DNA from: Pararoseomonas sp. SCSIO 73927
GTDB lineage: Bacteria; Pseudomonadota; Alphaproteobacteria; Acetobacterales; Acetobacteraceae
Length of the DNA stretch: 64,000 nucleotides
Assembly (NCBI RefSeq): GCF_037040815.1
Contig: NZ_CP146232.1
Coordinates: forward strand, 4,372,001-4,436,000
Direction: 5' to 3'
The notes beneath the pieces were generated by a model. That model did no database searches. It was not told the origin of the DNA and worked only from the letters and a program-made list of their open reading frames with translations. How positions within the stretch are numbered: the stretch's first letter is position 1; the number at the start of each line of letters is the position of its first letter. The translations under genes were made by a program, and so were the position numbers. Shown here one piece after another: positions 44,232-53,286 of the stretch.

Positions 44232-45163
44232 GCGATCTGACTGTTCCGAGCTACCGGGTCCGTCATCAGCGGACCGGATTTCAGGTGCCCTGGCGCATGC
44301 TGGCCCTTTCGGGCGGCGTGCTCGCGGCGGCGGCGGTGGGGGGCGGTGCGGTCTGGGGGATCTCCCGCGCCGTGAACCGCGCCGTGCCGACCATCGAGGC
44401 CGACGCGCGGCCGATCCGCATCAGGCCGGACGACCCCGGCGGGCTGCGCGTGGCGAACCAGGACGAGCGGATCTTCGAGAGCCAGCGCCGGAACGGCGCG
44501 GCACCCGGTGCGCCGGCGAGGCTCTCCCCGGAGGCGGAGCGGCCGGACGTCAACGCGCTGCGCCAGGCGGCGATCCGCGCGCAGCAGGCGGAGCAGGCCG
44601 CCCAGGCGGCCGCGGCGCAGGCTGCCGCTGCCCAGGCAGCCCAGGCGCAGGCCCAGGCAGCGCAGGCCCAGGCGGCCCAGGCCGCGCGGCAGCCCACCGC
44701 AGCCCCCGCAGCCCAGCCGGAGACGGCGCCGTCCCGGCCGCCGCTCCTCAACCCCAGTATCGGCCAGCAGCTCGCCTCGCGCCCGGCTGCGCCGGCGCAG
44801 CAGCCGGCCCAGCAGCCTTCCCCTGGACCGCAGCCCGCGCCGCAGCAGGCGCAGGCCCCGGCCACCCCGCCGATCACCCCGCCGCCCATGCCGGCGGGCG
44901 CGCCGGCCCGCGCCGGCGGCCGCTTCGTCGTCCAGCTCGGCGCCGTCACCTCGGAGGAGGCGGCGCAGGGCGAGTGGGCCCGGCTGCAGGGCCGCATCCC
45001 CGAGCTCGCCGGCCGCCAGCCGCAGATCACCCGCGTGGACCGCGGCGACCTGCCGCCCATGTGGCGCATCCGCACCGGTGGGCTGCCCGACGACAAGGCC
45101 GCGCAGGCCCTCTGCACCTCGGCCAAGGCCAAGGGCGCGCCCTGCGCCGTGATCGGCGGATGA
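44228..45163 (+). CDS. SPOR-domain cell-envelope protein
   Basis: A 311-residue single-pass membrane protein starting with GTG over the argS stop. One membrane helix (about residues 22-42), a low-complexity Ala-Gln then Pro-rich periplasmic linker (about 115-225), and a C-terminal SPOR domain (RFVVQLGAVTSEEAAQGEWARLQ to GAPCAVIGG) are seen. SPOR domains bind denuded peptidoglycan at division sites. It is coupled to nagZ, a peptidoglycan-recycling enzyme. Confidence 0.85.
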   Translation: MSDLTVPSYRVRHQRTGFQVPWRMLALSGGVLAAAAVGGGAVWGISRAVNRAVPTIEADARPIRIRPDDPGGLRVANQDERIFESQRRNGAAPGAPARLSPEAERPDVNALRQAAIRAQQAEQAAQAAAAQAAAAQAAQAQAQAAQAQAAQAARQPTAAPAAQPETAPSRPPLLNPSIGQQLASRPAAPAQQPAQQPSPGPQPAPQQAQAPATPPITPPPMPAGAPARAGGRFVVQLGAVTSEEAAQGEWARLQGRIPELAGRQPQITRVDRGDLPPMWRIRTGGLPDDKAAQALCTSAKAKGAPCAVIGG

Positions 45164-46185
45164 GGGCGCGCGCGGCCATTACCGGCCTCTCCGGCCTCTC
45201 GCTCACGCCGGAGGAGGCGGCGCTGCTGCGCGCCACTCCCCCGGCGGGGGTGATCCTGTTCCGCCGGAACGTGAACAACCCCTCCCAGCTCTCCAATCTC
45301 ACCTCCGCCGTGCGCGACATCCTGGGCGGCGAGGCGCCGATCCTGGTGGACCAGGAAGGGGGCAGGGTGGCCCGGCTGCGCCCGCCCTACTGGCCCTCCT
45401 ACCCGCCGCCCGCCACCTTCGAGGGCGGGCCGGAGGCGCGGGCCGCCGCGAATGCCGCGCTCCTCGGTGCCCACTGCGCCGCCATGGGGCTGGACGTGGT
45501 CTGCGCTCCCTGCCTGGACCTGCGGCTGCCCGGCGCGCACGGGGTGATCGGCGACCGCTCCTTCTCCGCCGACCCGGCCGAGGTCGCCCGGCTCGGCGAG
45601 GCCTGGATCGAGGGGCTGATGGCCGCCGGCTGCATCCCCGTGGTCAAGCACATCCCCGGCCACGGCCGCGCCACCGCCGACAGCCACGAGTCGCTGCCCC
45701 GGGTGGAGGCAGACGGGGCGGCGCTGGAGGCGGACATCGCCCCCTTCCGCGCCGTCTGCGCCCGCGATGCCGGGCGGCACCTCTGGGCGATGACGGCGCA
45801 CGTCACCTACCCGGCGCTGGACCCGATGCTGCCCGCCACCCTCTCCTCCGCGGTAATCGGCCGCACCATCCGCGGCGAGATCGGATTCGACGGCCCGCTC
45901 GTCTCGGACGACCTGATGATGGGCGCGCTCGGCGGCTTCGGCCCGGACCTCGCCGCGGCCTCCATCAGCGCGGGCTGCGACCTCGTGCTCCACTGCAACG
46001 GCGTGCTGGACGATACGGCGGCCCTGCTGCGGGACTGCCCGCCCCTCTCCGAGCGGGCCGAGGAGCGGATGGCGGCGGCGCGGGCGGCGATGCTCGCCTC
46101 CCGCCCGCCGGCCCGCGCCGCGGCCCACTTGAACATGGGCGGGCAGCCGGCCCCCGCCGCCCCACACGCCCTGACCGACGCCTGA
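45160..46185 (+). CDS. nagZ: beta-N-acetylhexosaminidase
   Basis: A 341-residue GH3 enzyme that removes GlcNAc from anhydro-muropeptides in peptidoglycan recycling. Motifs are GVILFRRNVNNPSQL, LVDQEGGRVARLRPP, KHIPGHGRATADSHESLP (general acid His and loop) and LVSDDLMMGAL (nucleophile Asp). The ATG overlaps the SPOR stop (ATGA). It is followed by the M50 gene after 31 bases. Confidence 0.92.
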   Translation: MRARAAITGLSGLSLTPEEAALLRATPPAGVILFRRNVNNPSQLSNLTSAVRDILGGEAPILVDQEGGRVARLRPPYWPSYPPPATFEGGPEARAAANAALLGAHCAAMGLDVVCAPCLDLRLPGAHGVIGDRSFSADPAEVARLGEAWIEGLMAAGCIPVVKHIPGHGRATADSHESLPRVEADGAALEADIAPFRAVCARDAGRHLWAMTAHVTYPALDPMLPATLSSAVIGRTIRGEIGFDGPLVSDDLMMGALGGFGPDLAAASISAGCDLVLHCNGVLDDTAALLRDCPPLSERAEERMAAARAAMLASRPPARAAAHLNMGGQPAPAAPHALTDA

Positions 46186-46216
46186 CGGCGCGGCGCAGCC
46201 CCGGACGGACCCCGCA

Positions 46217-46906
46217 ATGGATTGGCTCCCGGATTTCGCGGCGGCCGCGCTCGCCGCGATCCTCGCCATCACCCTGCACGAGGCCGCCCACGGCTACGCC
46301 GCCCGCGCCCTGGGCGACGACACGGCGGCGCAACTGGGCCGCCTTTCCCTCAATCCGCTGCGGCACGTGGACCCGGTGGGCACGCTGATCGTGCCCGGCC
46401 TGCTTCTCCTCTCCCAGCTTCTCGCCGTCGGGCGGGTCGAGGTGATGTTCGGCTGGGCCAAGCCCGTGCCCGTGGACATCCGCCGCCTGCGCAACCCGCG
46501 CTTCGGCATGGTGCTGGTGGCCGCCGCCGGGCCCGCGATGAACGTGGCCATCGCTTTCGTCGCCGCGATCCTGCTGCACCCCCTCCGAGGGGTGGGCACG
46601 GACAACGTGCTGGACTGGGTGGAGGGATTTCTCCTCCTCTCCCTCATCGGCAACCTCGTCCTGGCCGCCTTCAACCTGCTGCCGATCCCGCCGCTGGATG
46701 GCGGCCGTATCCTCGGCGGGCTGCTGCCGCCCGCGATCGGGGTGCCCTACCTGCGGCTGGAGCGGTTCGGGCTCTTCATCGTGCTCGGCCTCATCTTCCT
46801 CCTGCCGATGCTGGTGCCGGAGTTCGACCCGCTCCGCAGCCTCGTCTCGCGGGTGGTCTTCCCCGTCGCGCGCGGCATCCTCGACATCACCGGGCACGCG
46901 GGATGA
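46217..46906 (+). CDS. site-2 protease (M50) family membrane protein
   Basis: A 229-residue polytopic protein of the small YwhC/Rip3-like M50 branch. The zinc motif HEAAH (ITLHEAAHGYAARALGD) lies in the first helix, and NLLPIPPLDGGRIL carries the second metal ligand Asp. About five membrane helices are predicted. Substrates are unknown. It is inserted between nagZ and scpA, overlapping scpA as ATGA. Confidence 0.87.
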   Translation: MDWLPDFAAAALAAILAITLHEAAHGYAARALGDDTAAQLGRLSLNPLRHVDPVGTLIVPGLLLLSQLLAVGRVEVMFGWAKPVPVDIRRLRNPRFGMVLVAAAGPAMNVAIAFVAAILLHPLRGVGTDNVLDWVEGFLLLSLIGNLVLAAFNLLPIPPLDGGRILGGLLPPAIGVPYLRLERFGLFIVLGLIFLLPMLVPEFDPLRSLVSRVVFPVARGILDITGHAG

Positions 46907-47661
46907 GCGGCGCGGCCGAGCCGGCCCTCGTCGTCACGCTGGAGGGGTTTGAGGGGCCGCTGGACCTGCTGCTGGACCTCGCCCGGGCGCAGAAGGTGGA
47001 CATCGCGAAGATCTCCATCCTCTCCCTCGTGGACCAGTACCTCGCCGTCATCGAGGGCGCGCGGCGGGTACGGCTGGAGATCGCGGCGGACTGGCTGGTG
47101 ATGGCCGCCTGGCTCGCCTGGCTGAAGTCCCGCCTTCTCCTGCCGGACGATCCCGCCGGGGAGGAGGACGCGGAGGCTCTGGCCGAGGCCCTGGCCGACC
47201 GGCTGCGGGAGCTGGAGCGGATGCGCGAGGCCTCCGGCTGGCTTCTTCGCCGCCCCTTCCTCGGCCGCGACGTGATGGGCCGCGGCGCGCCGGAGAGCCT
47301 CGTGCTGGAGGACCGCTCCGCGCTCGCCGCCGACATGCCCGCGCTTCTCCGCGCTTACGGGGACATCCTGCGCCGCGCCGCCGCCCGCCGGCCCTACCGC
47401 CCGCGCCCGCGCCGGCTCTGGACGGTGCAGGACGCCCTGGCGCGCCTGCGCGGGCTGGTCGGCGCCACGCCCGGCTGGGCCGAGCTCTCCCGCTTCCTGC
47501 CGGAGGCCGAGATGGACCCGGTGGAGCGCCGCGCCGCCCTGGCGAGCACCCTCATCGCCGGGCTGGAGATGGCGAAGACCGGCCTGGCCGAGCTTCGCCA
47601 GGACGCCCCCTTCGCCCCGATCCTGCTGCGCCCCGGCGCCGAGACAACCGATGCCGCCTGA
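46903..47661 (+). CDS. scpA: segregation and condensation protein A
   Basis: A 252-residue kleisin. The N-terminal LEGFEGPLDLLLDLARAQKVDIAKISILSLVDQYL binds the SMC neck; the C-terminal winged helix binds the SMC head. With ScpB and SMC it compacts and separates chromosomes. The ATG lies in the M50 stop; the 3' end overlaps scpB by 11 bases. Confidence 0.92.
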   Translation: MSGAAEPALVVTLEGFEGPLDLLLDLARAQKVDIAKISILSLVDQYLAVIEGARRVRLEIAADWLVMAAWLAWLKSRLLLPDDPAGEEDAEALAEALADRLRELERMREASGWLLRRPFLGRDVMGRGAPESLVLEDRSALAADMPALLRAYGDILRRAAARRPYRPRPRRLWTVQDALARLRGLVGATPGWAELSRFLPEAEMDPVERRAALASTLIAGLEMAKTGLAELRQDAPFAPILLRPGAETTDAA

Positions 47662-48460
47662 CCCTGATCCTGACCTTGGGCCGACTGACAACGACCTAAG
47701 CGAGCCCGCACCAAGCGAGGGCCCGGAAGCGGCGGCCGGGTCGCCGGACCCTGCGCCGACCGCCTCGGATGGCGCCGAGGGAGAGGAGCCCCCGATCGCG
47801 GAGCAGGACGTCACGGCGGAGTCGTCCGCCCCGGTCCCGCCCGAGGCCGTCCGACTCGCCGAGGCCCTCGTCTTCGCCTCCGCCACCCCCGTCACCGCCG
47901 CCCGCCTCGCGCCGCTGCTGCCACCAGGCATCGGCGCCGCCGAGACCCTGGCCGCGCTGGCTGGCGCCTATGAGGGGAGGGGGGTGGTCCTGGTGAACGT
48001 GGCCGGCGGCTACGCCTTCCGCACCGCCGAGGACCTGGCCCCGGTCCTGACCCGGGTGGTGGAGGTGCCGCGCCGCCTGCCGCGCGTGGCCATGGAGGCC
48101 CTGGCCATCATCGCCTGGCACCAGCCCGTGACGCGCGGCGAGATCGAGGAGATCCGCGGCACCGCCCTGTCCCAGACCACGCTGGAGATCCTGCTGGAGA
48201 ACGCGCTGATCGCGCCGCGCGGCAAGAAGGAGGCGCCGGGCCGCCCGACCCTGTGGGGCACCACGCCGAAGTTCCTGGAGCAGTTCGGCCTCGCCTCCCT
48301 GCGGGACCTGCCGAAGCGGGAGGAGCTGATGCCCGATCCCGGCCTGCCGCTCGCCATGCCCGCAGCGCCGCCCGACGCCGCCATCGAGGTCGCCCCCGCC
48401 ACCGGGGACGAGGCACCGGCCGAGGAGGCCGAGGCCCCCGCCGGGACGCCCGCTCCGTAA
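47651..48460 (+). CDS. scpB: segregation and condensation protein B
   Basis: A 269-residue ScpB with two winged helices in the centre: EALVFASATPVTAARLAPLLP and LPRVAMEALAIIAWHQPVTRGEIEEIRG, then GRPTLWGTTPKFLEQFGLASLRDLP. The N-terminal 70 and C-terminal 45 residues are Pro/Ala/acidic low-complexity tails. It partners ScpA in the condensin complex. No tatA follows, unlike the usual order; a 147-base gap leads to tatB. Confidence 0.92.
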   Translation: MPPDPDPDLGPTDNDLSEPAPSEGPEAAAGSPDPAPTASDGAEGEEPPIAEQDVTAESSAPVPPEAVRLAEALVFASATPVTAARLAPLLPPGIGAAETLAALAGAYEGRGVVLVNVAGGYAFRTAEDLAPVLTRVVEVPRRLPRVAMEALAIIAWHQPVTRGEIEEIRGTALSQTTLEILLENALIAPRGKKEAPGRPTLWGTTPKFLEQFGLASLRDLPKREELMPDPGLPLAMPAAPPDAAIEVAPATGDEAPAEEAEAPAGTPAP

Positions 48461-48607
48461 CGGAGCGCGTCGCGGCTTCCATCCGGGCCCCGGCGGGCCC
48501 ATCTTCGGCGGACCGCCCCATTTGTCCCGCGGGCGAGTTCTGCTAACGGAGGCGGCCCCCGCGAGGGACCGGTTCGCCGGTATCCTGCCCCGGGTGATCG
48601 GAGAGAC

Positions 48608-49243
48608 ATGTTCGACCTCGCCTGGTCCGAGATCGCCCTGATCGCCGTCGTCGCGGTGGTGGTGATCGGTCCAAAGGACCTTCCAGACGCCGTCCGCGGC
48701 GTCGCCCGCGGCATCCAGAAGCTGCGCCGCATGGCCGGCGAGTTCCAGGGCCACCTGGACGAGGTGGTGCGCGAGGCGAAGCTGGAGGACGTGCGCGACC
48801 AGATCCGCGACATCCGCAACTTCGACCTGAAGTCCACCATCGAGAAGGCGGTGGACGAGGACGGCTCGCTGACCCGCACCATGCGGGAGGACCCGTTCCG
48901 CGCGCCGCCGCCGCCCACCTCCGACGCGGCGCCCGCCGCAGGCACGGGGGCGACGCTGCCGGACGCGCCGCCGCCGGCCGACGCCACGGCCCCGGCGCCC
49001 GAGGTGACCGCCACCCTCGCCGCCGCCGACACGCCGGAAGCCACCCCGCCGGGGCCGATCCCGGCCGACGGACAGGTGGTGCAGGCCTCCGGCCTCTCGC
49101 CCCTGCCGGAGCCCGCGGCTGCATCGGCCGCCCCGGACCCCGTTCCGCCGCCCGGCCCGGTCGCTCAGCCGGCCGCTCAGCCGACCTCGGGGCCGGGCCC
49201 TGCGGGCGAGACGCCGCCCCGCCCCGCCGTCCACACCGCCTGA
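48608..49243 (+). CDS. tatB: Sec-independent translocase subunit TatB
   Basis: A 211-residue TatB. A single N-terminal membrane helix (FDLAWSEIALIAVVAVVVIGP) ends in the hinge, then the amphipathic helix KDLPDAVRGVARGIQKLRRMAGEFQGHLDEVVREAKLEDV. The long C-terminal tail is Pro/Ala-rich. TatB with TatC recognises twin-arginine signals. The length and KLED-type helix mark it as TatB, not TatA. It is 21 bases before tatC. Confidence 0.92.
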   Translation: MFDLAWSEIALIAVVAVVVIGPKDLPDAVRGVARGIQKLRRMAGEFQGHLDEVVREAKLEDVRDQIRDIRNFDLKSTIEKAVDEDGSLTRTMREDPFRAPPPPTSDAAPAAGTGATLPDAPPPADATAPAPEVTATLAAADTPEATPPGPIPADGQVVQASGLSPLPEPAAASAAPDPVPPPGPVAQPAAQPTSGPGPAGETPPRPAVHTA

Positions 49244-49264
49244 CCGAGAAAAGCCCGACCGCCA

Positions 49265-50053
49265 GTGCCTCGCGAACCGGACGACATCATCGACGACAAG
49301 CCCATGCCGTTGATCGACCACCTGCTTGAGCTGCGCACGCGGCTTCTGTGGTCGATCGGCGCGTTCGGGATCGCCTTCGCGGTCTGCTACTACTTCTCCA
49401 CTCAGATCTACGGCTTCCTCGCCCGGCCCCTGGCCGAGATCCTGGTGCAGCAGGGCGGCGGCGAGCGGCGGATGATCTTCACCGCCCTCTACGAGGCCTT
49501 CTTCACCTACCTGAAGGTGGCCTTCTTCGGGGCGATTTTCTTCAGCTTCCCGATGTGGGCGACGCAGCTCTGGCTGTTCATCGCCCCCGGCCTTTACAGG
49601 TCCGAGAAGAAGGTCATCACGCCCTTCCTCGTCGCCTCCCCCGTGCTCTTCGTCGCGGGCGCGGCGCTCGCCTACTACTTCATCTTCCCCCTGGCATGGC
49701 AGTTCTTCATCTCCTTCGAGACGCCGACGGGGGCCGGCGGGCTGCCCGTGCAACTCGAGGCGAAGGTGTCGGAATACCTCTCCCTCGTCATGCACATGAT
49801 CCTGGCCTTCGGCATCGCCTTCCAGCTGCCGGTGCTGCTGACGCTCATGGCGCGGGTGGGGATCGTGAGCGTGGATCAGCTGCGCAGGGGCCGGCGCTAC
49901 GCCATCGTCGGCATGTTCGTCGCGGCGGCGGTCATGACGCCGCCCGACGTCATCAGCCAGATCGGCCTCGCCGTGCCGCTGATCGTGCTCTACGAGCTGT
50001 CCATCCTGGCGGCGGTCTGGATGACGCCGAAGCCCAAGCCTCCCGTCACGTAA
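49265..50053 (+). CDS. tatC: Sec-independent translocase subunit TatC
   Basis: A 262-residue inner-membrane protein with six helices. Signature motifs are [20 protein letters not shown] near the N-terminus, [24 protein letters not shown] and [18 protein letters not shown]. It binds the twin-arginine signal peptide. The gene starts at GTG 49265 and is followed by serS after 10 bases. Confidence 0.95.
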   Translation: MPREPDDIIDDKPMPLIDHLLELRTRLLWSIGAFGIAFAVCYYFSTQIYGFLARPLAEILVQQGGGERRMIFTALYEAFFTYLKVAFFGAIFFSFPMWATQLWLFIAPGLYRSEKKVITPFLVASPVLFVAGAALAYYFIFPLAWQFFISFETPTGAGGLPVQLEAKVSEYLSLVMHMILAFGIAFQLPVLLTLMARVGIVSVDQLRRGRRYAIVGMFVAAAVMTPPDVISQIGLAVPLIVLYELSILAAVWMTPKPKPPVT

Positions 50054-50063
50054 GGCGACCCCC

Positions 50064-51338
50064 ATGCACGATATCCGGGCCGTCCGCGCCGATCCGGCCG
50101 CGTTCGACGCCGCGCTCGCCCGCCGGGGGCTGGCCCCGGTCTCCGCGGCGCTGCTGGAGCTGGACGCCGGCCGCCGCGCCGCCCAGACCACGGCGCAGGA
50201 GGCCCAGGCCCGCCGCAACGCCCTGGCGCGGGAGATCGGGCAGGGGAAGAAGGCCGGCGCCGACACCGCCGCGCTCGAGGCCGAGGCGACGGGGCTGCGC
50301 GCCCGGATGGAGGGGCTGGACGCCGAGGCGGCATCGGCCGAGGCGGCCCAGGCCCGCATCCTGGAAGCCCTGCCGAACATCCTGGACGCCGATGTGCCGG
50401 AAGGCGCCGACGAGTCCGCGAACGTGGTGTTGCACCAGCACGGCGAGATCCCGGACCTGCCCTTCGCCCCGAAGCAGCACTTCGAGCTCGGCGAGGCGCT
50501 CGGCGGCTTGGACTTCGCTACCGCCGTGAAGTTGGCGGGCAGCCGCTTCACCGTGCTGCGCGGCCCCCTGGCCCGGCTGGAGCGCGCCATCGGCCAGTGG
50601 ATGCTGAACCTGCAGGTGGACGAGCACGGCTACGCCGAGACGGTGGTACCCCTGCTGGTGAACGACGCCACCATGTACGGCACCGGCCAGCTCCCGAAGT
50701 TTGCCGACGACCTGTTCCGCACCACCGACGACCGCTGGCTGATTCCGACCGCCGAGGTGCCCCTGACAAACACGGTGCGGGACGAGATCGTGCCGGAGGC
50801 GGCGCTGCCGATCCGCCTGGCCGCCCTCTCTCCCTGCTTCCGGTCCGAGGCGGGCTCGGCCGGGCGGGACACGCGGGGCATGATCCGGCAGCACCAGTTC
50901 TCCAAGGTGGAGATGGTCTCCATCACCGCCCCGGACGCCTCCGCCGAGGAGCAGGAGCGCATGACCCGTTGCGCGGAGCGGGTGCTGACGGAACTTGGCC
51001 TGACTTGGCGGCGAATTCTCCTCTGCGCGGGAGATACCGGCTTCGGTGCCGCGAAGACCTACGACCTGGAGGTCTGGCTGCCCGGCCAGGGCGCCTGGCG
51101 GGAGATCTCCTCCTGCTCCAACTGCCGGGACTTCCAGGCCCGCCGGATGAACGCCCGCATGAAGCCGAGGGAGGGGAAGGGCAACGTCTTCCTTCACACC
51201 CTCAACGGCTCCGGCGTCGCGGTGGGGCGCGCCCTGGTCGCGGTGATGGAAACCCATCAGCGGGCGGACGGCTCCATCGCCATTCCGCCAGTGCTGCGCC
51301 CCTATATGGGCGGGGCGGAGGTCATCGCGGTCGCCTGA
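50064..51338 (+). CDS. serS: seryl-tRNA synthetase
   Basis: A 424-residue class II synthetase for tRNA-Ser and tRNA-Sec. The N-terminal helical arm (residues about 25-105, coiled coil) binds the long variable arm. Motif 2 is [30 protein letters not shown], and motif 3 is [18 protein letters not shown]. The gene ends the tat operon and is followed by tRNA-Pro. Confidence 0.97.
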   Translation: MHDIRAVRADPAAFDAALARRGLAPVSAALLELDAGRRAAQTTAQEAQARRNALAREIGQGKKAGADTAALEAEATGLRARMEGLDAEAASAEAAQARILEALPNILDADVPEGADESANVVLHQHGEIPDLPFAPKQHFELGEALGGLDFATAVKLAGSRFTVLRGPLARLERAIGQWMLNLQVDEHGYAETVVPLLVNDATMYGTGQLPKFADDLFRTTDDRWLIPTAEVPLTNTVRDEIVPEAALPIRLAALSPCFRSEAGSAGRDTRGMIRQHQFSKVEMVSITAPDASAEEQERMTRCAERVLTELGLTWRRILLCAGDTGFGAAKTYDLEVWLPGQGAWREISSCSNCRDFQARRMNARMKPREGKGNVFLHTLNGSGVAVGRALVAVMETHQRADGSIAIPPVLRPYMGGAEVIAVA

Positions 51339-51394
51339 AGCGGACGCCGGCCATTGCTTCCGCGGCCGGGCGACCATAGGTTGCGGCGGTCTCG

Positions 51395-51468
51395 CGGGGT
51401 GTGGCGCAGCCTGGTAGCGCGCCTGTTTTGGGTACAGGAGGCCGTGGGTTCGAATCCCGCCGCCCCGA
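51395..51468 (+). tRNA. tRNA-Pro (TGG)
   Basis: A 74-base cloverleaf: acceptor CGGGGTG pairs with CGCCCCG (one G-U), D arm GGCGCAGCCTGGTAGCGC, anticodon loop TTTTGGGTA with TGG, and T arm GGGTTCGAATCCC. The discriminator is A. CCA is not encoded. Confidence 0.95.
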
Positions 51469-51528
51469 ATTGACGAGACCCTTCTGGCTTCACCCTTCTG
51501 GCGTGACCCGCCCTCCGGAGTGCCTGGC

Positions 51529-51840
51529 ATGAGATTCGCCCGCATCTACTCGCCGCCGAAGAGCGCCATGCAGTCCGGCCAGGGCCGCACGGATGAGTGG
51601 GTGCTCGAGTTCGCCCTCAGCGAGCGGAAGCTGATCGACCCGCAGACCGGCTGGTACGGCTCCGGCGACACCGGCCGCCAGGTGCGCCTGCGCTTCGACA
51701 CGCTGGAGGACGCGGAGGCCTACGCGAAGGCGGAGGATATCACCTACGAGGTGGAGGCCCGCCGCCAGCGCCCGGCCATCCGCCCAAAGGCCTATGCCGA
51801 CAACTTCCGCACGGACCGGCTGTCCAACTGGACTCACTGA
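51529..51840 (+). CDS. ETC complex I subunit, NDUFS4-like
   Basis: A 103-residue protein of the ETC_C1_NDUFS4 family, an accessory subunit of alphaproteobacterial NADH dehydrogenase. Signatures are RIYSPPKSAMQSGQGRTDEWVLEF, the GWYGSGDT loop, RFDTLEDAEAYAKAEDI, and the final AYADNFRTDRLSNWTH. The ATG at 51529 was preferred to a GTG three codons upstream. It lies between two tRNA genes and is the last host gene before the element. Confidence 0.85.
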   Translation: MRFARIYSPPKSAMQSGQGRTDEWVLEFALSERKLIDPQTGWYGSGDTGRQVRLRFDTLEDAEAYAKAEDITYEVEARRQRPAIRPKAYADNFRTDRLSNWTH

Positions 51841-51861
51841 GCCGCCGGTCCGCCCGGTGAA

Positions 51862-51938
51862 GCACCCTTAGCTCAACTGGATAGAGCAACCGGCTTCTAC
51901 CCGGTTGGTTGGGGGTTCAAGTCCCTCAGGGTGCGCCA
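51862..51938 (+). tRNA. tRNA-Arg (TCT), insertion target
   Basis: A 77-base cloverleaf with CCA encoded: acceptor GCACCCT pairs with AGGGTGC, D arm AGCTCAACTGGATAGAGC, anticodon loop CTTCTAC with TCT, T arm GGGGGTTCAAGTCCC. The integrase gene ends 24 bases downstream on the opposite strand, as at tRNA att sites, so the 3' half probably holds the attachment core. Confidence 0.95.
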
Positions 51939-51961
51939 CCTGACTTAATAATTCCCGTATT

Positions 51962-53050
51962 TCAGGCCTTTTTCGCCGGGTTTGACAGTTTCTCCCGAGT
52001 GGGTTTGACAGCCCGGCTCCGCGATTTGCCCTTCATCTTCGCCGCCATCCGCTTCGCCATGCGGACCCGATCGGCGCTTTCGGTGTAGCGCTGGATCTCG
52101 CCCAGGGTCCTGTGCCCGGTGAAAGCGGCAATCTCCTTCACGGACCCGCCGCGCTCCGCCGCCCGCGCCGCCATGCTCTTGCGGATCCCGTGGGCGCTGT
52201 AGCCCTTCGGGATGCCGGCGGCGTCGCAGGCCTTCCGGAACCATGCCCAGAAGCCCTTGACCGAGATCGAATTGCCATAGGCGGTCTGGAGGAAGGTCTC
52301 CCGGTCCCCGAGCGGCAGGAGTGCGATCTCGATCGCGGCCTCGGCGTGCAGGGGCATGGCGACGTCCTCCGACGTCTTCACCTGGGTGAGGCTCAGCACG
52401 CCGCTCCGGAGGTGCTTAGGCCCCATGAGCACCACGTCCGACTTGCGCTGCCCGGTGTGGAAGAGGAGCTCGAGGGCTAGGCGCTGCATGGACCCGCTCG
52501 GCCAGTGGGCCCGGTAGGCGTCCACCATCTCCTGGGTCCAGGCGGGGTAGCCCTTGGTCTTGTGCTTCACCCGCTTCACGTCGCGGGTGGGGTCCATCTT
52601 CAGCCAGCCGAGCTCGACCGCGAATCGGAGGAGGAGGCGCAGCACCTTCAGCCGGTGGTTCGCCGCCGTCGGTCCGTTCGCCTCCAGCATGATGGGCTTG
52701 ATGTGGCGCGGCTCCATCAGCCTCACGGGCTTAGCGCCGTGCTTCTCCCTGAGGCTCTCGATAATGCGACGGTAGGTAGCCTGGGTGCTCAGGCGCAGCG
52801 CGCGGAAGTCCTGCGAATCGTAGAGGATGACCGCGAGAGCATCGAGGCTGCCCGGGAGCACCTTGGCCGCGCCGACTGGCTGTCGCGTCTTCGCTTCGGC
52901 CAGGCCTCGGTTGTAGGCCGCCATGAACTCCTCCGACCCGGGTAGGCCGGGGAGGGGGGTTCGAGAGACCCCGGGGAGGCGCAGGTAGTGGCGGACCTTC
53001 CCGTGACGATCCTTGAACCGCTGGACGTGCTTCAGCCGGAAAACGGTCAC
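51962..53050 (-). CDS. int: phage-type tyrosine integrase
   Basis: A 362-residue site-specific recombinase. The catalytic set is visible: Arg202 (LFHTGQRKSD), Lys near 226 (TQVKTSED), His287 and Arg290 (SAHGIRKSM), His313 (FTGHRT) and Tyr322 (IQRYTES). An N-terminal arm-binding region and SAM-like core-binding domain precede it. The GTG start at 53050 overlaps the excisionase-like gene stop (GTGA). The C-terminal end faces tRNA-Arg, its presumed attB. It is the last gene of the left operon. Confidence 0.92.
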   Translation of the reverse strand: MTVFRLKHVQRFKDRHGKVRHYLRLPGVSRTPLPGLPGSEEFMAAYNRGLAEAKTRQPVGAAKVLPGSLDALAVILYDSQDFRALRLSTQATYRRIIESLREKHGAKPVRLMEPRHIKPIMLEANGPTAANHRLKVLRLLLRFAVELGWLKMDPTRDVKRVKHKTKGYPAWTQEMVDAYRAHWPSGSMQRLALELLFHTGQRKSDVVLMGPKHLRSGVLSLTQVKTSEDVAMPLHAEAAIEIALLPLGDRETFLQTAYGNSISVKGFWAWFRKACDAAGIPKGYSAHGIRKSMAARAAERGGSVKEIAAFTGHRTLGEIQRYTESADRVRMAKRMAAKMKGKSRSRAVKPTREKLSNPAKKA

Positions 53051-53286
53051 TCGGGGTCCCAGGGGTTCTTCTCCTCGGACGCTGCCACGACGCCGCGCCG
53101 CCGAGCAATCCAGCGGTCCAGGTCCTCCTTCGCCCAGGCCACGCGACGCATGGAGAGAGGGACGGCCGGGCATTCTGGTACCACCACGCTCCGGAAGAGC
53201 CCGACCGACATCTGCCCGCAGTAGTCGGCCGCCAACTGCTCGCTCATCAGGGGCGGCCAGTGCGGCATGCGGTCGCCGTCAGGCAT
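53047..53286 (-). CDS. excisionase-like small DNA-binding protein
   Basis: A 79-residue protein with a MerR/AlpA-like winged-helix pattern: MSEQLAADYCGQMSVGLFRSVV as the helix-turn-helix and MRRVAWAKEDLDRWIARRRG as the wing and last helix. This pattern and coupling to int suggest a recombination directionality factor. An AAGGAG ribosome site lies 7 bases before the ATG, inside the end of the ATPase gene. Confidence 0.7.
   Translation of the reverse strand: MPDGDRMPHWPPLMSEQLAADYCGQMSVGLFRSVVVPECPAVPLSMRRVAWAKEDLDRWIARRRGVVAASEEKNPWDPE

Noticed and set aside
48461..48607. Possible small tatA gene before tatB
   Set aside because: No frame of sufficient length with a hydrophobic N-terminal helix exists in this gap.
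53050..53173. 41-codon N-terminal extension of the integrase
   Set aside because: The extension only shadows the excisionase-like gene. The GTG at 53050 starts at a normal integrase N-terminus and forms a GTGA overlap.
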